From Pelagibius sp. (lineage in GTDB: Bacteria > Pseudomonadota > Alphaproteobacteria > Kiloniellales > Kiloniellaceae), in contig NZ_JANQKD010000016.1 of assembly GCF_028281305.1 (NCBI RefSeq), forward strand, positions 1-64,000: a DNA stretch of 64,000 nt. Reading direction: 5' to 3'. Numbering within the stretch: the first letter of the stretch is position 1; each line of letters begins with the position of its first letter. A program made the translations under genes and the position numbers. Positions 1 through 9,091 of the stretch are shown here, piece after piece. The notes under the pieces were generated by a model that worked only from the letters and a program-made list of their open reading frames with translations, was not told where the DNA came from and ran no database searches.

Positions 1-228
1 TACATCGAGAGCAAGAACCGCAACGCCATCCTGGAGCACGAGGCCACCACCTCGCGCATCAGCGAGGACCAGCTCTTCTACTGCCGCCAGCGCGGCATCT
101 CCGAGGAAGACGCCGTCGCCCTGGTGGTGAACGGCTTCTGCCGCGAGGTGCTGCAGCAGCTTCCCATGGAGTTTGCCGTGGAAGCACAGAAGCTGGTCGG
201 CATCTCCTTGGAAGGCAGCGTAGGCTGA
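1..228 (+). CDS. sufB: SufB, C-terminal end (partial, cut by window start)
   Basis: Seventy-five codons are open from base 1 to a TGA at 226-228. The peptide, with RISEDQLFYCRQRGISEEDA and a final LEGSVG, reads as the C-terminus of SufB, the scaffold subunit that forms the SufBC2D complex. Only the last part of the conserved SufBD core is visible. sufC follows 39 bases later on the same strand, as expected in a SUF operon. The start and the N-terminal region lie outside the window. Confidence 0.93.
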   Translation, partial: YIESKNRNAILEHEATTSRISEDQLFYCRQRGISEEDAVALVVNGFCREVLQQLPMEFAVEAQKLVGISLEGSVG

Positions 229-267
229 ACAATAAAACAACCGGATAAGCAAGGATCACGGCGAAAC

Positions 268-1017
268 ATGCTTGAGATCAAGAACCTGCACGCCACCGTC
301 GACGGCAAGGAAATCCTGAAGGGCATCGACCTGACGATTGCGCCCGGCGAGGTGCACGCCATCATGGGGCCCAACGGCTCGGGCAAGTCGACTCTCTCCT
401 ACGTGCTGACGGGCCGTGAGGGCTATGAGGCGAGCGAGGGCGAGGTCCTTTTCAAAGGCAAGAACCTCCTCGATATGGAACCGGACGAGCGGGCCGGCGA
501 AGGCGTCTTCCTGGCCTTCCAGTACCCGGTGGAGATTCCCGGTGTCCCCAACACCACCTTCCTGAAGGAGGCGCTGAACGCCGTGCGCCGCTATCGCGGC
601 GAGGACGAGCTGGACGCCATGCAGTTCGTGAAGATGGTGCGCGAGAAGACCAAGCTGCTGGGCATCAGCGACGAGATGCTGAAGCGCGCCGTCAATGTCG
701 GCTTTTCCGGTGGCGAGAAGAAGCGCAACGAGGCCCTGCAGATGGCGGTCCTGGAGCCCTGCCTTGCGGTGCTCGACGAGACCGACTCCGGCCTCGACAT
801 CGACGCCCTGAAGACGGTCGCGAACTCCGTCAACCTGCTGCGCGGGCCCGAAAACGCCATGCTCGTCATCACGCACTATCAGCGGCTGCTCGAATACATC
901 GTTCCGGACCGGGTGCACGTGCTGGCCGGGGGCCGCATTCAACGCAGCGGCGGTAAGGAACTGGCGCACGAGCTGGAAGAAAAGGGCTACGCCGAGTTCA
1001 CCGGTGCGGCGGCCTAG
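268..1017 (+). CDS. sufC: SufC, Fe-S cluster assembly ABC-type ATPase
   Basis: This 249-residue soluble ABC ATPase powers conformational change in the SufBCD scaffold during cluster assembly. The Walker A motif GPNGSGKS is at 34-41, the signature FSGGEKKR at 146-153, the Walker B LAVLDE near 166-171, and the H-loop histidine at 203. It has no membrane segment, and length and motif order are typical for SufC rather than a transport ATPase. The ATG at 268 follows a purine-rich AAGGA about 15 bases upstream. The gene sits between sufB and sufD in one operon. Confidence 0.97.
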   Translation: MLEIKNLHATVDGKEILKGIDLTIAPGEVHAIMGPNGSGKSTLSYVLTGREGYEASEGEVLFKGKNLLDMEPDERAGEGVFLAFQYPVEIPGVPNTTFLKEALNAVRRYRGEDELDAMQFVKMVREKTKLLGISDEMLKRAVNVGFSGGEKKRNEALQMAVLEPCLAVLDETDSGLDIDALKTVANSVNLLRGPENAMLVITHYQRLLEYIVPDRVHVLAGGRIQRSGGKELAHELEEKGYAEFTGAAA

Positions 1018-1043
1018 GCGGCAGGCAGGACGAAGAGAACACC

Positions 1044-2360
1044 ATGACGCAAGCATTCAGTGAGCATTTCGGCGCCCTGCAGGACCACCTTCCGGGTCAG
1101 GACCTGCCCTGGCTGACGGACCTGCGCGCCCGCGGCCTCAAGCGCTTCACCGACAGTGGGCTGCCCACCCCGCGCTGGGAAAGCTGGAAGTACACCAGCC
1201 TGAGGCCCATCGAGAAGGTCGACTTTGCAGCGGAGGGCGTGCCGCGCGCCTGCGTGTCTATCGACCGGGCGCCCAGCCTGCTGCCCGACGCCACCGAGAG
1301 CCATCGCTTGGTCTTCGTGGACGGTCACTTCCGCAGCGACCTCTCCAGCCTCGGTACCCTGCCGAAGGGCGCCAGCCTGCTGCCGCTCAGCGAGCAGTTG
1401 GCGAACGACCCGGATTGGCTGGCAGGCCATCTGGATCATCTGAACGACGCCGCGGCGCAGCCGATGCTCGCCCTCAACACGGCGATGATGATGAACGGCT
1501 TCGTGCTGCATCTGGAGCGCGGCACGATCCTGCCGCACCCGGTTGAGGTCATTCACCTTGGCGGGGCCGGGGCCGCGCCCCTCGCCTATCATCCGCGCAA
1601 CCTGGTGATCCTGGACGAAGGCAGCCAGGCCACGCTGATCGAGCACTTCAGCCACATCGGCGAGCAGGCCTATCTCAACAATGCTTTCACTGAGGTGAGC
1701 ATCGGCCAGGGCGCCATCCTGCGCCATTACAAGCTGCAGGCCGATGCCCTGAACGCCTTCCACCTGGCGACCGTGAAGGCAGAGCTCGGCCGCGATGCCA
1801 GCTATGACTCCTTCGTCATGACCACTGGCGCGCGCCTGTCGCGCAACGAGGCCAGCGTGCGGCTGGCCGGCGAAGGTGCCAACTGCCATCTGAACGGCGC
1901 CTATCTGGTGCGCGGCGAACAGCACTGCGACAACACCACCGTGGTCGACCACCTGGTGCCCAACACCACCTGCCGCGAGGTCTTCAAGGGCGTGATCGAC
2001 GACCGCGCCCGCGCCGTCTTCCAGGGCAAGCTAAAGGTCCACCGCGACGCCCAGCAGACCAATGGTCACCAGCTCAGCAAGGCCCTTCTTTTGTCTGATA
2101 AGGCGGAGATTGACGCCAAGCCGGAGCTGGAGATCTACGCCGACGACGTGGTCTGCAGTCATGGCGCCACTGCGGGCGACCTGGACCATGACGCGCTGTT
2201 TTACCTGCGCGCCCGGGGCATTCCGGAGGCCCTCGCCCGCTCCATGCTGATCGAGGCCTTTCTGGGCGAAAGCATCGACCAGATCGCCGCGGAAGGCCTT
2301 TGCCCGGCCCTGATGACCTCCATCGGCCACTGGCTGGCGGACACGCGGGGAGACGCTTGA
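1044..2360 (+). CDS. sufD: SufD, Fe-S cluster assembly scaffold subunit
   Basis: This 438-residue SufBD-family protein is the partner of SufB and SufC in the scaffold complex. The N-terminus has the expected PTPRWESWKYTSL motif (about residues 43-55). The C-terminal half holds the conserved beta-helix core, including VFQGKLKVHRDAQQTNGHQ and the CSHGATAGDLDHDALFYLRA motif that carries the conserved Cys and His. It starts 26 bases after sufC and its stop almost touches the sufS start, so the genes are co-transcribed. The length is normal for alphaproteobacterial SufD. Confidence 0.96.
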   Translation: MTQAFSEHFGALQDHLPGQDLPWLTDLRARGLKRFTDSGLPTPRWESWKYTSLRPIEKVDFAAEGVPRACVSIDRAPSLLPDATESHRLVFVDGHFRSDLSSLGTLPKGASLLPLSEQLANDPDWLAGHLDHLNDAAAQPMLALNTAMMMNGFVLHLERGTILPHPVEVIHLGGAGAAPLAYHPRNLVILDEGSQATLIEHFSHIGEQAYLNNAFTEVSIGQGAILRHYKLQADALNAFHLATVKAELGRDASYDSFVMTTGARLSRNEASVRLAGEGANCHLNGAYLVRGEQHCDNTTVVDHLVPNTTCREVFKGVIDDRARAVFQGKLKVHRDAQQTNGHQLSKALLLSDKAEIDAKPELEIYADDVVCSHGATAGDLDHDALFYLRARGIPEALARSMLIEAFLGESIDQIAAEGLCPALMTSIGHWLADTRGDA

Positions 2361-2361
2361 G

Positions 2362-3630
2362 ATGACGGCTGCAAGCACCCTGGCGGAAATCGCCGCCGGC
2401 AGCAACTCGACCCTCGCCTTCGATGTTGATCGGGTGCGCGAGGACTTTCCGATCCTCAAGCAGGAGGTCTACGGCAAGCCTCTGGTCTACCTGGACAGCG
2501 GCGCTTCGGCGCAGAAGCCGCAGGTGGTTATCGACACCATGCGCGAGATCCAGGAGACCTGCTACGCCAACGTCCACCGCGGCGCCTACTATTTCAGTCA
2601 GCATCTGACCGAGCGCTACGAGGGCGTGCGCGAAACCGTTGCCCGCTTCCTGAACGCCGGCTCTGAGAGCGAGATCGTCTTTACCCGCAACGTCACCGAG
2701 GCCATCAATCTGGTGGCCCACAGCTTCGGGAACAGGCTGTCGGCGGGCGACGAGGTGATCATCACCGAGATGGAGCACCACGCCAACATCGTGCCCTGGC
2801 AGCTTCTGCGCGAGCGTATCGGCATCACCCTGAAGGTCGTGCCGGTTGCCGACGACGGCAGTTTCCGCATGGATGCCTACGAGGCGATGCTGGGCCCGCG
2901 GACGAAGCTGGTGGCGATGACCCATATCTCCAACGTGCTGGGCACGGTCTTGCCGATGAAGGAGATCATCCGTCTCGCCCATGCGGCCGGTGCCCTGGTG
3001 CTGGTGGACGGCGCCCAGGCCGCCGTGCACGGCAAGGTCGACGTGCGCGACCTTGATGCCGACTTCTACGGCTTCACCGGCCACAAGCTCTACGGGCCGA
3101 CCGCCATCGGCGTGCTTTATGGGAAGGCCGAGTTGCTGAAGGACATGCCGCCTTTCATGGGCGGCGGCGACATGATCCGCTCCGTCAGTTTCGAGGAAAC
3201 GGTCTATGCCGATCCGCCGCACCGCTTCGAGGCCGGCACGCCGCCCATCGTCGAAGCCATCGGTCTGGGCGCGGCCATCGACTACGTGCAGGCCATCGGC
3301 CACGAAGCGATCGCTGCCCACGAGGCGGGGCTGCTTGCCTACGCCACCGAGCGGCTGCAGCAGATCGAGGGGCTGACCATCTACGGCACCGCCAAGGAAA
3401 AGGCGGCGATCGTTTCCTTTGCTCTGGACGGCATCCATCCCCACGACATCGGCACGATCATCGACCGCGAGGGCGTGGCGATCCGGGTCGGCCACCACTG
3501 TGCCCAGCCGCTGATGGAACGTTTCGGCCTGCCGGCGACGGCGCGCGCTTCTTTCGGGCTCTACAACACCCGGGCGGAGGTGGACGCCCTGGCCCGCGCG
3601 CTGGAGAAGGTGAAGGAGCTCTTCGGATAA
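2362..3630 (+). CDS. sufS: SufS, group II cysteine desulfurase
   Basis: This 422-residue PLP enzyme removes sulfur from L-cysteine and passes it as persulfide to the SUF machinery. The PLP-binding lysine is K242 in TGHKLYGP. The catalytic cysteine is C380 in VGHHCAQP, the position and context typical of SufS. The N-terminus has the FPIL...YLDSGASAQKP signature of class II desulfurases. The ATG lies one base after the sufD stop, suggesting translational coupling. sufU follows immediately and is the likely sulfur acceptor. Confidence 0.97.
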   Translation: MTAASTLAEIAAGSNSTLAFDVDRVREDFPILKQEVYGKPLVYLDSGASAQKPQVVIDTMREIQETCYANVHRGAYYFSQHLTERYEGVRETVARFLNAGSESEIVFTRNVTEAINLVAHSFGNRLSAGDEVIITEMEHHANIVPWQLLRERIGITLKVVPVADDGSFRMDAYEAMLGPRTKLVAMTHISNVLGTVLPMKEIIRLAHAAGALVLVDGAQAAVHGKVDVRDLDADFYGFTGHKLYGPTAIGVLYGKAELLKDMPPFMGGGDMIRSVSFEETVYADPPHRFEAGTPPIVEAIGLGAAIDYVQAIGHEAIAAHEAGLLAYATERLQQIEGLTIYGTAKEKAAIVSFALDGIHPHDIGTIIDREGVAIRVGHHCAQPLMERFGLPATARASFGLYNTRAEVDALARALEKVKELFG

Positions 3631-3636
3631 ACCCCC

Positions 3637-4107
3637 ATGGAGCAGGACCTGCGCGAACTCTACCAGGAGGTCATCCTGGATCACGGCAAGCATCCGCGGA
3701 ACCATCGCCACCCGCCGGATGCGAACCATGAAGCGCGCGGCTACAACCCGCTCTGCGGCGATCAGGTGACGGTCTATCTCTCTACCGACGAAGCGGGCAA
3801 GATCACCGATGCCGCCTTCGAGGGGCATGGCTGCGCGATCTCCATCGCCTCGGCATCCATGATGACCGAGATCCTGCTGGGCAAGACGCAGGCCGAAGCC
3901 CGCCAGCTCTTCGACGACTTTCACCGGCTGTGCACCGAGGCGGACTTTTCACTCGAGGCTGCGGCAACGGCAGACAAAGACGCCTTGGACCGCCTCCAGG
4001 TCCTGGCCGGCGTGCGCGAGTTCCCGGTCCGGGTCAAGTGCGCGACCCTCGCCTGGCATGCCATGGCCTCCGCCCTCAACGGCGGCGAAGACGCGACGAC
4101 GGAATAG
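3637..4107 (+). CDS. sufU: SufU, NifU-like sulfur transfer protein
   Basis: This 156-residue IscU-fold protein has the ligands C40, D42, C66 and C135 (NPLCGD, GHGCAIS, VKCATLAW), which bind zinc in SufU proteins. By analogy with characterised SufU it should accept sulfur from SufS. Placement 6 bases after sufS supports the pairing. SufU is best known from Gram-positive bacteria. Here it coexists with an A-type carrier downstream, a mix found in part of the alphaproteobacteria. A scaffold role like IscU is the alternative, but the gene context favours sulfur transfer. Confidence 0.92.
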   Translation: MEQDLRELYQEVILDHGKHPRNHRHPPDANHEARGYNPLCGDQVTVYLSTDEAGKITDAAFEGHGCAISIASASMMTEILLGKTQAEARQLFDDFHRLCTEADFSLEAAATADKDALDRLQVLAGVREFPVRVKCATLAWHAMASALNGGEDATTE

Positions 4108-4118
4108 GGGTTGGGACG

Positions 4119-4520
4119 ATGAACGATCACCCTCTCGGTATGGAGAGCTTCGGCTTTGGCGCCGCGCCTGAGGGCCTGACGGCGCGGGCGGGCTCCCCCC
4201 TTCAGCCGGGCATGCCGGTCGCCGAGCGCCTGACCGTGGAGAATGCGATCCGCGAGGTCCATGACCCGGAGATCCCGGTGAACATCTATGACCTCGGGCT
4301 GATCTACGACCTCGACATCCACAAGGACGGCTCTGTGGCGATCCAGATGACCCTGACGGCCCCCGCCTGCCCGGTGGCCGGCGAGATGCCGCAGCAGGTG
4401 GCCGAGGCCGTCGCCGGCGCCGAGGGCGTCGGCGAAGTCCAGGTGACCCTTACCTGGGATCCGCCCTGGACACCGGAGAAAATGTCGGAAGACGCCAAAC
4501 TGGCGTTAGGAATGTTTTAG
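4119..4520 (+). CDS. sufT: SufT, DUF59/MIP18-family Fe-S assembly protein
   Basis: The 133-residue protein has a MIP18/DUF59 domain with the hallmark VHDPEIPVNIYDLGLIYDL (about residues 48-66) and a cysteine in APACPVAGEM. SufT proteins help maturation of Fe-S enzymes under high demand. The start at ATG 4119, just after the sufU stop, removes an upstream extension that would overlap sufU in another frame. The C-terminal WDPPWTPEKMSEDAKLALGMF tail is typical of SUF-operon DUF59 proteins. The name follows family convention; the exact role is inferred. Confidence 0.9.
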   Translation: MNDHPLGMESFGFGAAPEGLTARAGSPLQPGMPVAERLTVENAIREVHDPEIPVNIYDLGLIYDLDIHKDGSVAIQMTLTAPACPVAGEMPQQVAEAVAGAEGVGEVQVTLTWDPPWTPEKMSEDAKLALGMF

Positions 4521-4600
4521 AAAAAACAGATACTTAATGCCTCTTCCGCTTGGCGCCCCGAATCCCTATATTAGGGACTGAGAACACGGAACAGAGATCC

Positions 4601-4939
4601 ATGGCTATAGCGAACCTCATCACCTTGACCGACGCCGCCGCCGAGCGGGTGAAGCTGCTGATCGCCAAGAGCGAGGAGCCGGTGCTCGGCCTCCGGGTCG
4701 GTGTCAGCACCAAGGGCTGCTCTGGCATGAGCTACGTTGTTGAATACGCCAAGGAGCAGCGCAAGCTGGAGGACGTGGTCGAGGACAAGGGGGTCAAGAT
4801 CTTCATCGATCCGACCGCCGTGATGTTCCTGCTGGGCAGCGAGATGGACTATGTCGAGGACAAGTTCCAGACCGGCTTCGTGTTCTCCAATCCCAATGAA
4901 AAGGGCCGCTGCGGCTGCGGTGAGTCTTTTCACGTCTAG
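4601..4939 (+). CDS. sufA: SufA/IscA-type iron-sulfur carrier
   Basis: This 112-residue A-type carrier has the three cluster-binding cysteines C40 (STKGCSGMSY), C104 and C106 (RCGCGESF). It should take clusters from SufBCD and hand them to apo-proteins. ATG 4601 is chosen over a TTG 51 bases upstream because the family begins about 5 residues before the ITLTDAAA helix. It is the last SUF gene, 80 bases after sufT. A TATATT sequence at 4567-4572 may give it a separate promoter, but no good -35 box is seen. Confidence 0.94.
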   Translation: MAIANLITLTDAAAERVKLLIAKSEEPVLGLRVGVSTKGCSGMSYVVEYAKEQRKLEDVVEDKGVKIFIDPTAVMFLLGSEMDYVEDKFQTGFVFSNPNEKGRCGCGESFHV

Positions 4940-4952
4940 GGCCTGCCTGGCC

Positions 4953-4974
4953 GCCCACCCCTTTCTGGGCTTTT
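4953..4974 (+). terminator. Possible intrinsic terminator after the SUF operon
   Basis: GCCCA (4953-4957) pairs with TGGGC (4966-4970) around an 8-base loop, followed directly by TTTT. It lies 14 bases after the sufA stop and before an unrelated gene. The short stem makes it a moderate call. Confidence 0.5.
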
Positions 4975-5085
4975 CCACAGACTCGGTTGGGCGCGCCTGA
5001 CGCCGGCTTAACCCCAGTTTAACGGGCAGCGGCGAGAATCGCCTTCTCTTGTCGAAGGCGAACAGAGTCTCGGTCACGGCCCGTC

Positions 5086-5823
5086 ATGCAGACGTTCAAA
5101 CGCACCTACGCTCATGCCATGCAAGGCCTTGGCAGCGGTCTCTACAGCAGCGGCGTGCTGCGGCGCGAGGATGCGCCGCCATCAAGTGACTGGCATCGCT
5201 GGCTCCACAGCCTCTTCGCCATCCATGATATCGACGCTCTCATAGGCCTGGACCTGCCGCGCTGGACGTTGCGCGCTGCCGCGCTGACTGATCGTTTCCT
5301 CCAGCAACGCCCCGGCGCGAAAGTCTTCGAGTACGGCGCCGGCGCCGCCACGGTTTTTCTCGCCAAGCGCGCCGAGATCGTCATCAGCGCGGAGCACGAT
5401 CCCACCTGGCATGGAGTGGTCAGCCGCCTGATCGCCCCGCACCCTAACGTGCTTGCCACCCTGGTCGAACCCGGGCCCGCAGAGCCGGACTGCAGCCATT
5501 GGTCCGCCCACCCTGGCTGGAGCGGGCGGGATTTCCTGGACTATGTCCATGCGATCGACCGCTTCGAGGGGCAGTTCGATCTGATCGTCATCGACGGCCG
5601 CTGCCGGGCGCATTGCCTGAAGGCGGCCCTCAGACGCGTCAAACCGGACGGACTCATCGTCTTCAACGATGCGGCGCGCCGGCGCTACCGCGCGGCACTG
5701 GAAAGCTGCTCGATACCCAAGCTGGCCACCGGCGGTCTCACAGCCTGCCTGCCCTATCCGAACCCGACGGCTCTCCTGGCTCCCGACCCCAAACTGCTGC
5801 AACGGCTTGTCGAGGCCGCCTAA
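5086..5823 (+). CDS. SAM-methyltransferase-fold protein of unknown substrate
   Basis: This 245-residue soluble protein has a class I Rossmann methyltransferase layout. Motif I is VFEYGAGAATVFLA (about residues 81-94), an acidic strand ISAEHD follows near 102-107, and motif IV is FDLIVIDGRCRAHCL near 165-179, then RVKPDGLIVFND. The substrate cannot be read. Its placement ahead of the PAP2, GT-C and GT2 genes suggests a sugar or lipid substrate, but the 116-base gap to the next gene leaves operon membership open. No signal peptide is seen. Confidence 0.7.
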   Translation: MQTFKRTYAHAMQGLGSGLYSSGVLRREDAPPSSDWHRWLHSLFAIHDIDALIGLDLPRWTLRAAALTDRFLQQRPGAKVFEYGAGAATVFLAKRAEIVISAEHDPTWHGVVSRLIAPHPNVLATLVEPGPAEPDCSHWSAHPGWSGRDFLDYVHAIDRFEGQFDLIVIDGRCRAHCLKAALRRVKPDGLIVFNDAARRRYRAALESCSIPKLATGGLTACLPYPNPTALLAPDPKLLQRLVEAA

Positions 5824-5939
5824 CGTGACCTTTCGGTGAAGACCTTCATCAGCGCTCTGCCTGTTAACCTCGGCTAAACGCCTAAGCGGGATGATACGGC
5901 TGCCGTTGTCTTGACCCTCAGGTAGATGGATCGGAATCA

Positions 5940-7016
5940 ATGGACAGCTACACCGATGTCCAGCGGTTGGAGCGCGCGCCCTCAAAACCGGGCCGCAGCC
6001 TGTCGGCAGCGGCCCAGAGCGCGGTCGGCCGCCTGCTTGCACTGCCCAATCACCTGGGTGCGGCCATCATCATTGTCGGCGCCTTTGCTGCCACGGTGAC
6101 GCTGATCGCCGTCATCTACGGCGCTCCGTTCTCCGTTCCGCGCGAGCGCACCAGCGCCGCTTTGGGTGTTAATGCGGTGCTCCCGGTCGCCCTGACGGTC
6201 TTTCTCTACCTGTCGCTGCGCATCTGCAAGGCGCTGCTGCGCAAGGCCGAACCCAGCGACCCACCGCTGCTGAGGATCATCGCGATCGATCTGACGCTGA
6301 TGATACTTTTCGTAGCGGTAACGTACTTCCACTTCAGCCTGAAGACCTGGGTGCAGGTGATCAACCCGAACCTCTATGACGAGGCCTACTTCGCTGTCGA
6401 CAACGCTTTCCGGCCGGTCATCGAGGTCTTCTACTGGATCCGCCAGGAGTACTTCACCCTGGTCCCCGGTACCGACCGCTGGTATCAGGCGGCCTTCATC
6501 CTGATGTTCAGTTCCAGCTTCTGCAGCTACGCGGTCTCGAGGCATCCGATCTATCCGCGTTTCTGCATCGGTGTGCTGCTGACGATGAGCCTTGGCGCCC
6601 TCTCCTACCTGATTGCCCCGGCGCTTGGCCCCTTTATCTATGAGCAGGGCGTGAACGCCGACGCCACCGGCGCTCAGGCGGGCATGCTGCGCGCCCATGA
6701 GGAGGTCCTGCAGCACGGGATGGCATGGATCGAGGCAGCCGGCCCGTACTATTTCACCGGTGCCCTGGCGGCGATGCCGTCGCTTCACATCGCCCATGCC
6801 GCCGTCATGACGTACTTTGCCTTTGTGGCGCGCTCGGCCCTCACGCCCATCTTCCTGGTCATCTGCTGCTGGGTGATCGTCGAATCGGTCGCTTCGCGCT
6901 GGCACTATCTGATCGACCTGCCATTCGGGCTGCTCATCGCCGTCGTCGTAGTCTGGCTCACCAACCGTATCTGCCGGGAACGCCCGAGCAGCCTGACCCA
7001 GACAGCCGCCGCCTAG
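5940..7016 (+). CDS. PAP2-family membrane phosphatase/inositolphosphotransferase-like
   Basis: This 358-residue polytopic membrane protein has about six hydrophobic segments. Conserved PAP2 motifs are PSLH at 280-283 and SRWHYLID at 319-326, which supply the two catalytic histidines (H283 and H322). Sequence style matches the Aur1/Ipt1-like PAP2 subgroup. Family members hydrolyse or exchange phosphate on lipids such as polyprenyl diphosphates or phosphatidate. Lying just before the GT-C and GT2 genes, recycling of a polyprenyl-phosphate carrier is a sensible inference. Other lipid phosphatase roles are possible. Confidence 0.8.
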   Translation: MDSYTDVQRLERAPSKPGRSLSAAAQSAVGRLLALPNHLGAAIIIVGAFAATVTLIAVIYGAPFSVPRERTSAALGVNAVLPVALTVFLYLSLRICKALLRKAEPSDPPLLRIIAIDLTLMILFVAVTYFHFSLKTWVQVINPNLYDEAYFAVDNAFRPVIEVFYWIRQEYFTLVPGTDRWYQAAFILMFSSSFCSYAVSRHPIYPRFCIGVLLTMSLGALSYLIAPALGPFIYEQGVNADATGAQAGMLRAHEEVLQHGMAWIEAAGPYYFTGALAAMPSLHIAHAAVMTYFAFVARSALTPIFLVICCWVIVESVASRWHYLIDLPFGLLIAVVVVWLTNRICRERPSSLTQTAAA

Positions 7017-7116
7017 TTCGTCTCACCGCTGTGCGCTAGCCCACAGACTTAATCGTTCCTTAGCGCTTTGTATCCAGGATTGCGCTCGCGCGGGCGGCAC
7101 AACAAGCGGCAGGTCG

Positions 7117-8976
7117 ATGCAATCATATTCTGCGAGGCGTCTTGGGGCTGGACAGCTGCTGCCCTACGTTGCCCTACTCATCACCTGGGCCATGGTCCAC
7201 GCCAGCCTGATCGTCTTCCGCGAGCTCCCTGTTCTTGAGTCCGGCCTTGCCGGCCCCGACAGCTACATGCGCATGCTCCGCGTTACGGAGCTGTACCAGC
7301 ATTGGAACTGGTTCGACATCACCATTGACCGGGCCAACGCGCCCTATGGCGACACTCTGCACTGGACCCGGCCCTTCGATCTGCTGATTCTGCTGGTCGC
7401 CCTCCCCGCATCCTTCGGAATGGACTTTGAAACGGCGATCTATCTGTCCGGGATCATCGTTTCCCCTTTGCTGCAGCTGACGACCGCCTTTGCGTTGGTC
7501 TGGGCCATGCGGCCGCTCATTCGCCCCGAAGCATGGTTCCTGCCGGCGGTGGCGTTCTTCCTGCAGCCCGGAGCCCTTGCCTACTCGGTGGTCGGCCGCG
7601 CCGACCATCACACCTTGCTGATGCTTGTTTTCGTGCTTACGGCAGGCTTTGCCCTGCGGGCCTTGCAGAACCCGCTCGACGCCCGGCCTGCGGCCTATGC
7701 CGGCGCCTTTGCCGGCTTCGGCGTCTGGCTCTCGACCGAGTTCCTCCTGGTCCTACTGATCTGCGTGACCGCCCTCGGCTTGCCGTGGCTGGCCGGCGAG
7801 CGGGAAAGGGCCGCTCAGAGCAAGTGGTTTGCCCTCACGGTAAGCTGTATCCTCCTGATCGCACTCTTCGTCGAGCGGCCCCTGGAGCGCTTTCTGGAAG
7901 CCAGCTACGACCGGGTCTCCGTTGTGCAGTTCCTGGTCTGCGTCTGCATCCTGCTGTTTTGGCGCGTAGCGGAAAGCTATGAGAATCGCGCTGGAACCAG
8001 CAGCCGGCCCTTCGGCCGCCTGCTTTTGGGCCTCTTCGGCGCCGCCTCCGCCGTCCTGCTGGTGAACTCTGCCTACCCGCTTTTCTTTGTCGGGCCGATG
8101 GCGGAGGTCGACCCGCGGATTTTGCCGATCTGGCTGGACCGTGTTCTGGAGATGCGTCCGCTTGTGCCCAGCGACATGGATAGCCTGGGCCGCTTCATCT
8201 TCTATTTTGGCACTGGCATCCTGGCAGTGCCGGTCTTTGCCGCCGTCCTTGTTCAGGAGCGCCGCTCCGGCGGATTCTGGACCATGTCGCTGGTCGCCCT
8301 TGCCTGCCTCCTGCTCTGGCCCGTGGCGGTCAAGCACATACGCTTTTCCGGCTACGCGGAGATCGCCTTTGTCATGGCTCTGGCGGTGGTCTTCGACCGT
8401 TTCCTGCAGTGGACCCACGGGGTCGGCAACGATCTGGTCCGGGGCCTGCTGCGTGGCTCCGCAATCACCGTCCTGCTTCTCGGCCCGCTAACGGTCGGAA
8501 TGAACCTGATGGCGAAGCCGCTCGCGGACAAGGATGCTGCGGGTCAGTCGCTGTCTGCCTGCAGCGTCCGAGAGGTGGCTACGTTCCTCGAGACCGACCC
8601 GCGCTGGGCCGGTTCCCAGCAGACGATCCTGACGTTCCTCGATATCGGGCCGGAACTCCTCTATCGCACGCGCCATGCAGTCATTGGCACCCCCTACCAC
8701 CGCAACGGCGACGGCATCTACGACAGCCACCGCATGCTGGCAACAAGCGACCCGGCGGAAGCCCGCGGGATGATGGCGCAGCGCGGTATCGACCTCGTGC
8801 TCCTCTGCCTTGGCTCCGCCGAGCGCATCTTCTTTACCGCGCATAACACGGGCGCAAGCGTTGAGGACGGGCTCTATCAGCGTCTCTCAGAAGGCCGGCC
8901 TCCGGCCTGGTTGACCGAGATTGACCTGCCCGCGCCGCTGTCCCGGCAAGCCAGGCTCTTCAGCGTCCAGCGCTGA
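7117..8976 (+). CDS. GT-C fold membrane glycosyltransferase, STT3-like
   Basis: This 619-residue protein has about a dozen membrane segments and a soluble C-terminal domain. The first loop contains GPDSYMRMLRV followed by NWFDITIDRANAPYG and HWTRP. That is the aspartate-containing arrangement of oligosaccharyltransferase-like GT-C enzymes (compare the DAYMR loop of STT3/AglB/PglB). A second motif, GRADHHTLLML (about 165-175), resembles the DHH loop of the same superfamily. It should transfer a sugar from a polyprenyl-linked donor on the periplasmic side. The acceptor, protein or lipid, is unknown. Such proteins are often misannotated in alphaproteobacteria. Confidence 0.7.
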   Translation: MQSYSARRLGAGQLLPYVALLITWAMVHASLIVFRELPVLESGLAGPDSYMRMLRVTELYQHWNWFDITIDRANAPYGDTLHWTRPFDLLILLVALPASFGMDFETAIYLSGIIVSPLLQLTTAFALVWAMRPLIRPEAWFLPAVAFFLQPGALAYSVVGRADHHTLLMLVFVLTAGFALRALQNPLDARPAAYAGAFAGFGVWLSTEFLLVLLICVTALGLPWLAGERERAAQSKWFALTVSCILLIALFVERPLERFLEASYDRVSVVQFLVCVCILLFWRVAESYENRAGTSSRPFGRLLLGLFGAASAVLLVNSAYPLFFVGPMAEVDPRILPIWLDRVLEMRPLVPSDMDSLGRFIFYFGTGILAVPVFAAVLVQERRSGGFWTMSLVALACLLLWPVAVKHIRFSGYAEIAFVMALAVVFDRFLQWTHGVGNDLVRGLLRGSAITVLLLGPLTVGMNLMAKPLADKDAAGQSLSACSVREVATFLETDPRWAGSQQTILTFLDIGPELLYRTRHAVIGTPYHRNGDGIYDSHRMLATSDPAEARGMMAQRGIDLVLLCLGSAERIFFTAHNTGASVEDGLYQRLSEGRPPAWLTEIDLPAPLSRQARLFSVQR

Positions 8977-9091
8977 TCCGATCGGCCCCAGGTCCATCGG
9001 CCGGCCTTGGCCGTTAGGGAAATCTTGAGCCTCTTCGACAAGACTGCCGGTTCGGAATCAGGCAGATCCGCGGCGAACCGGCAGCGAGCCC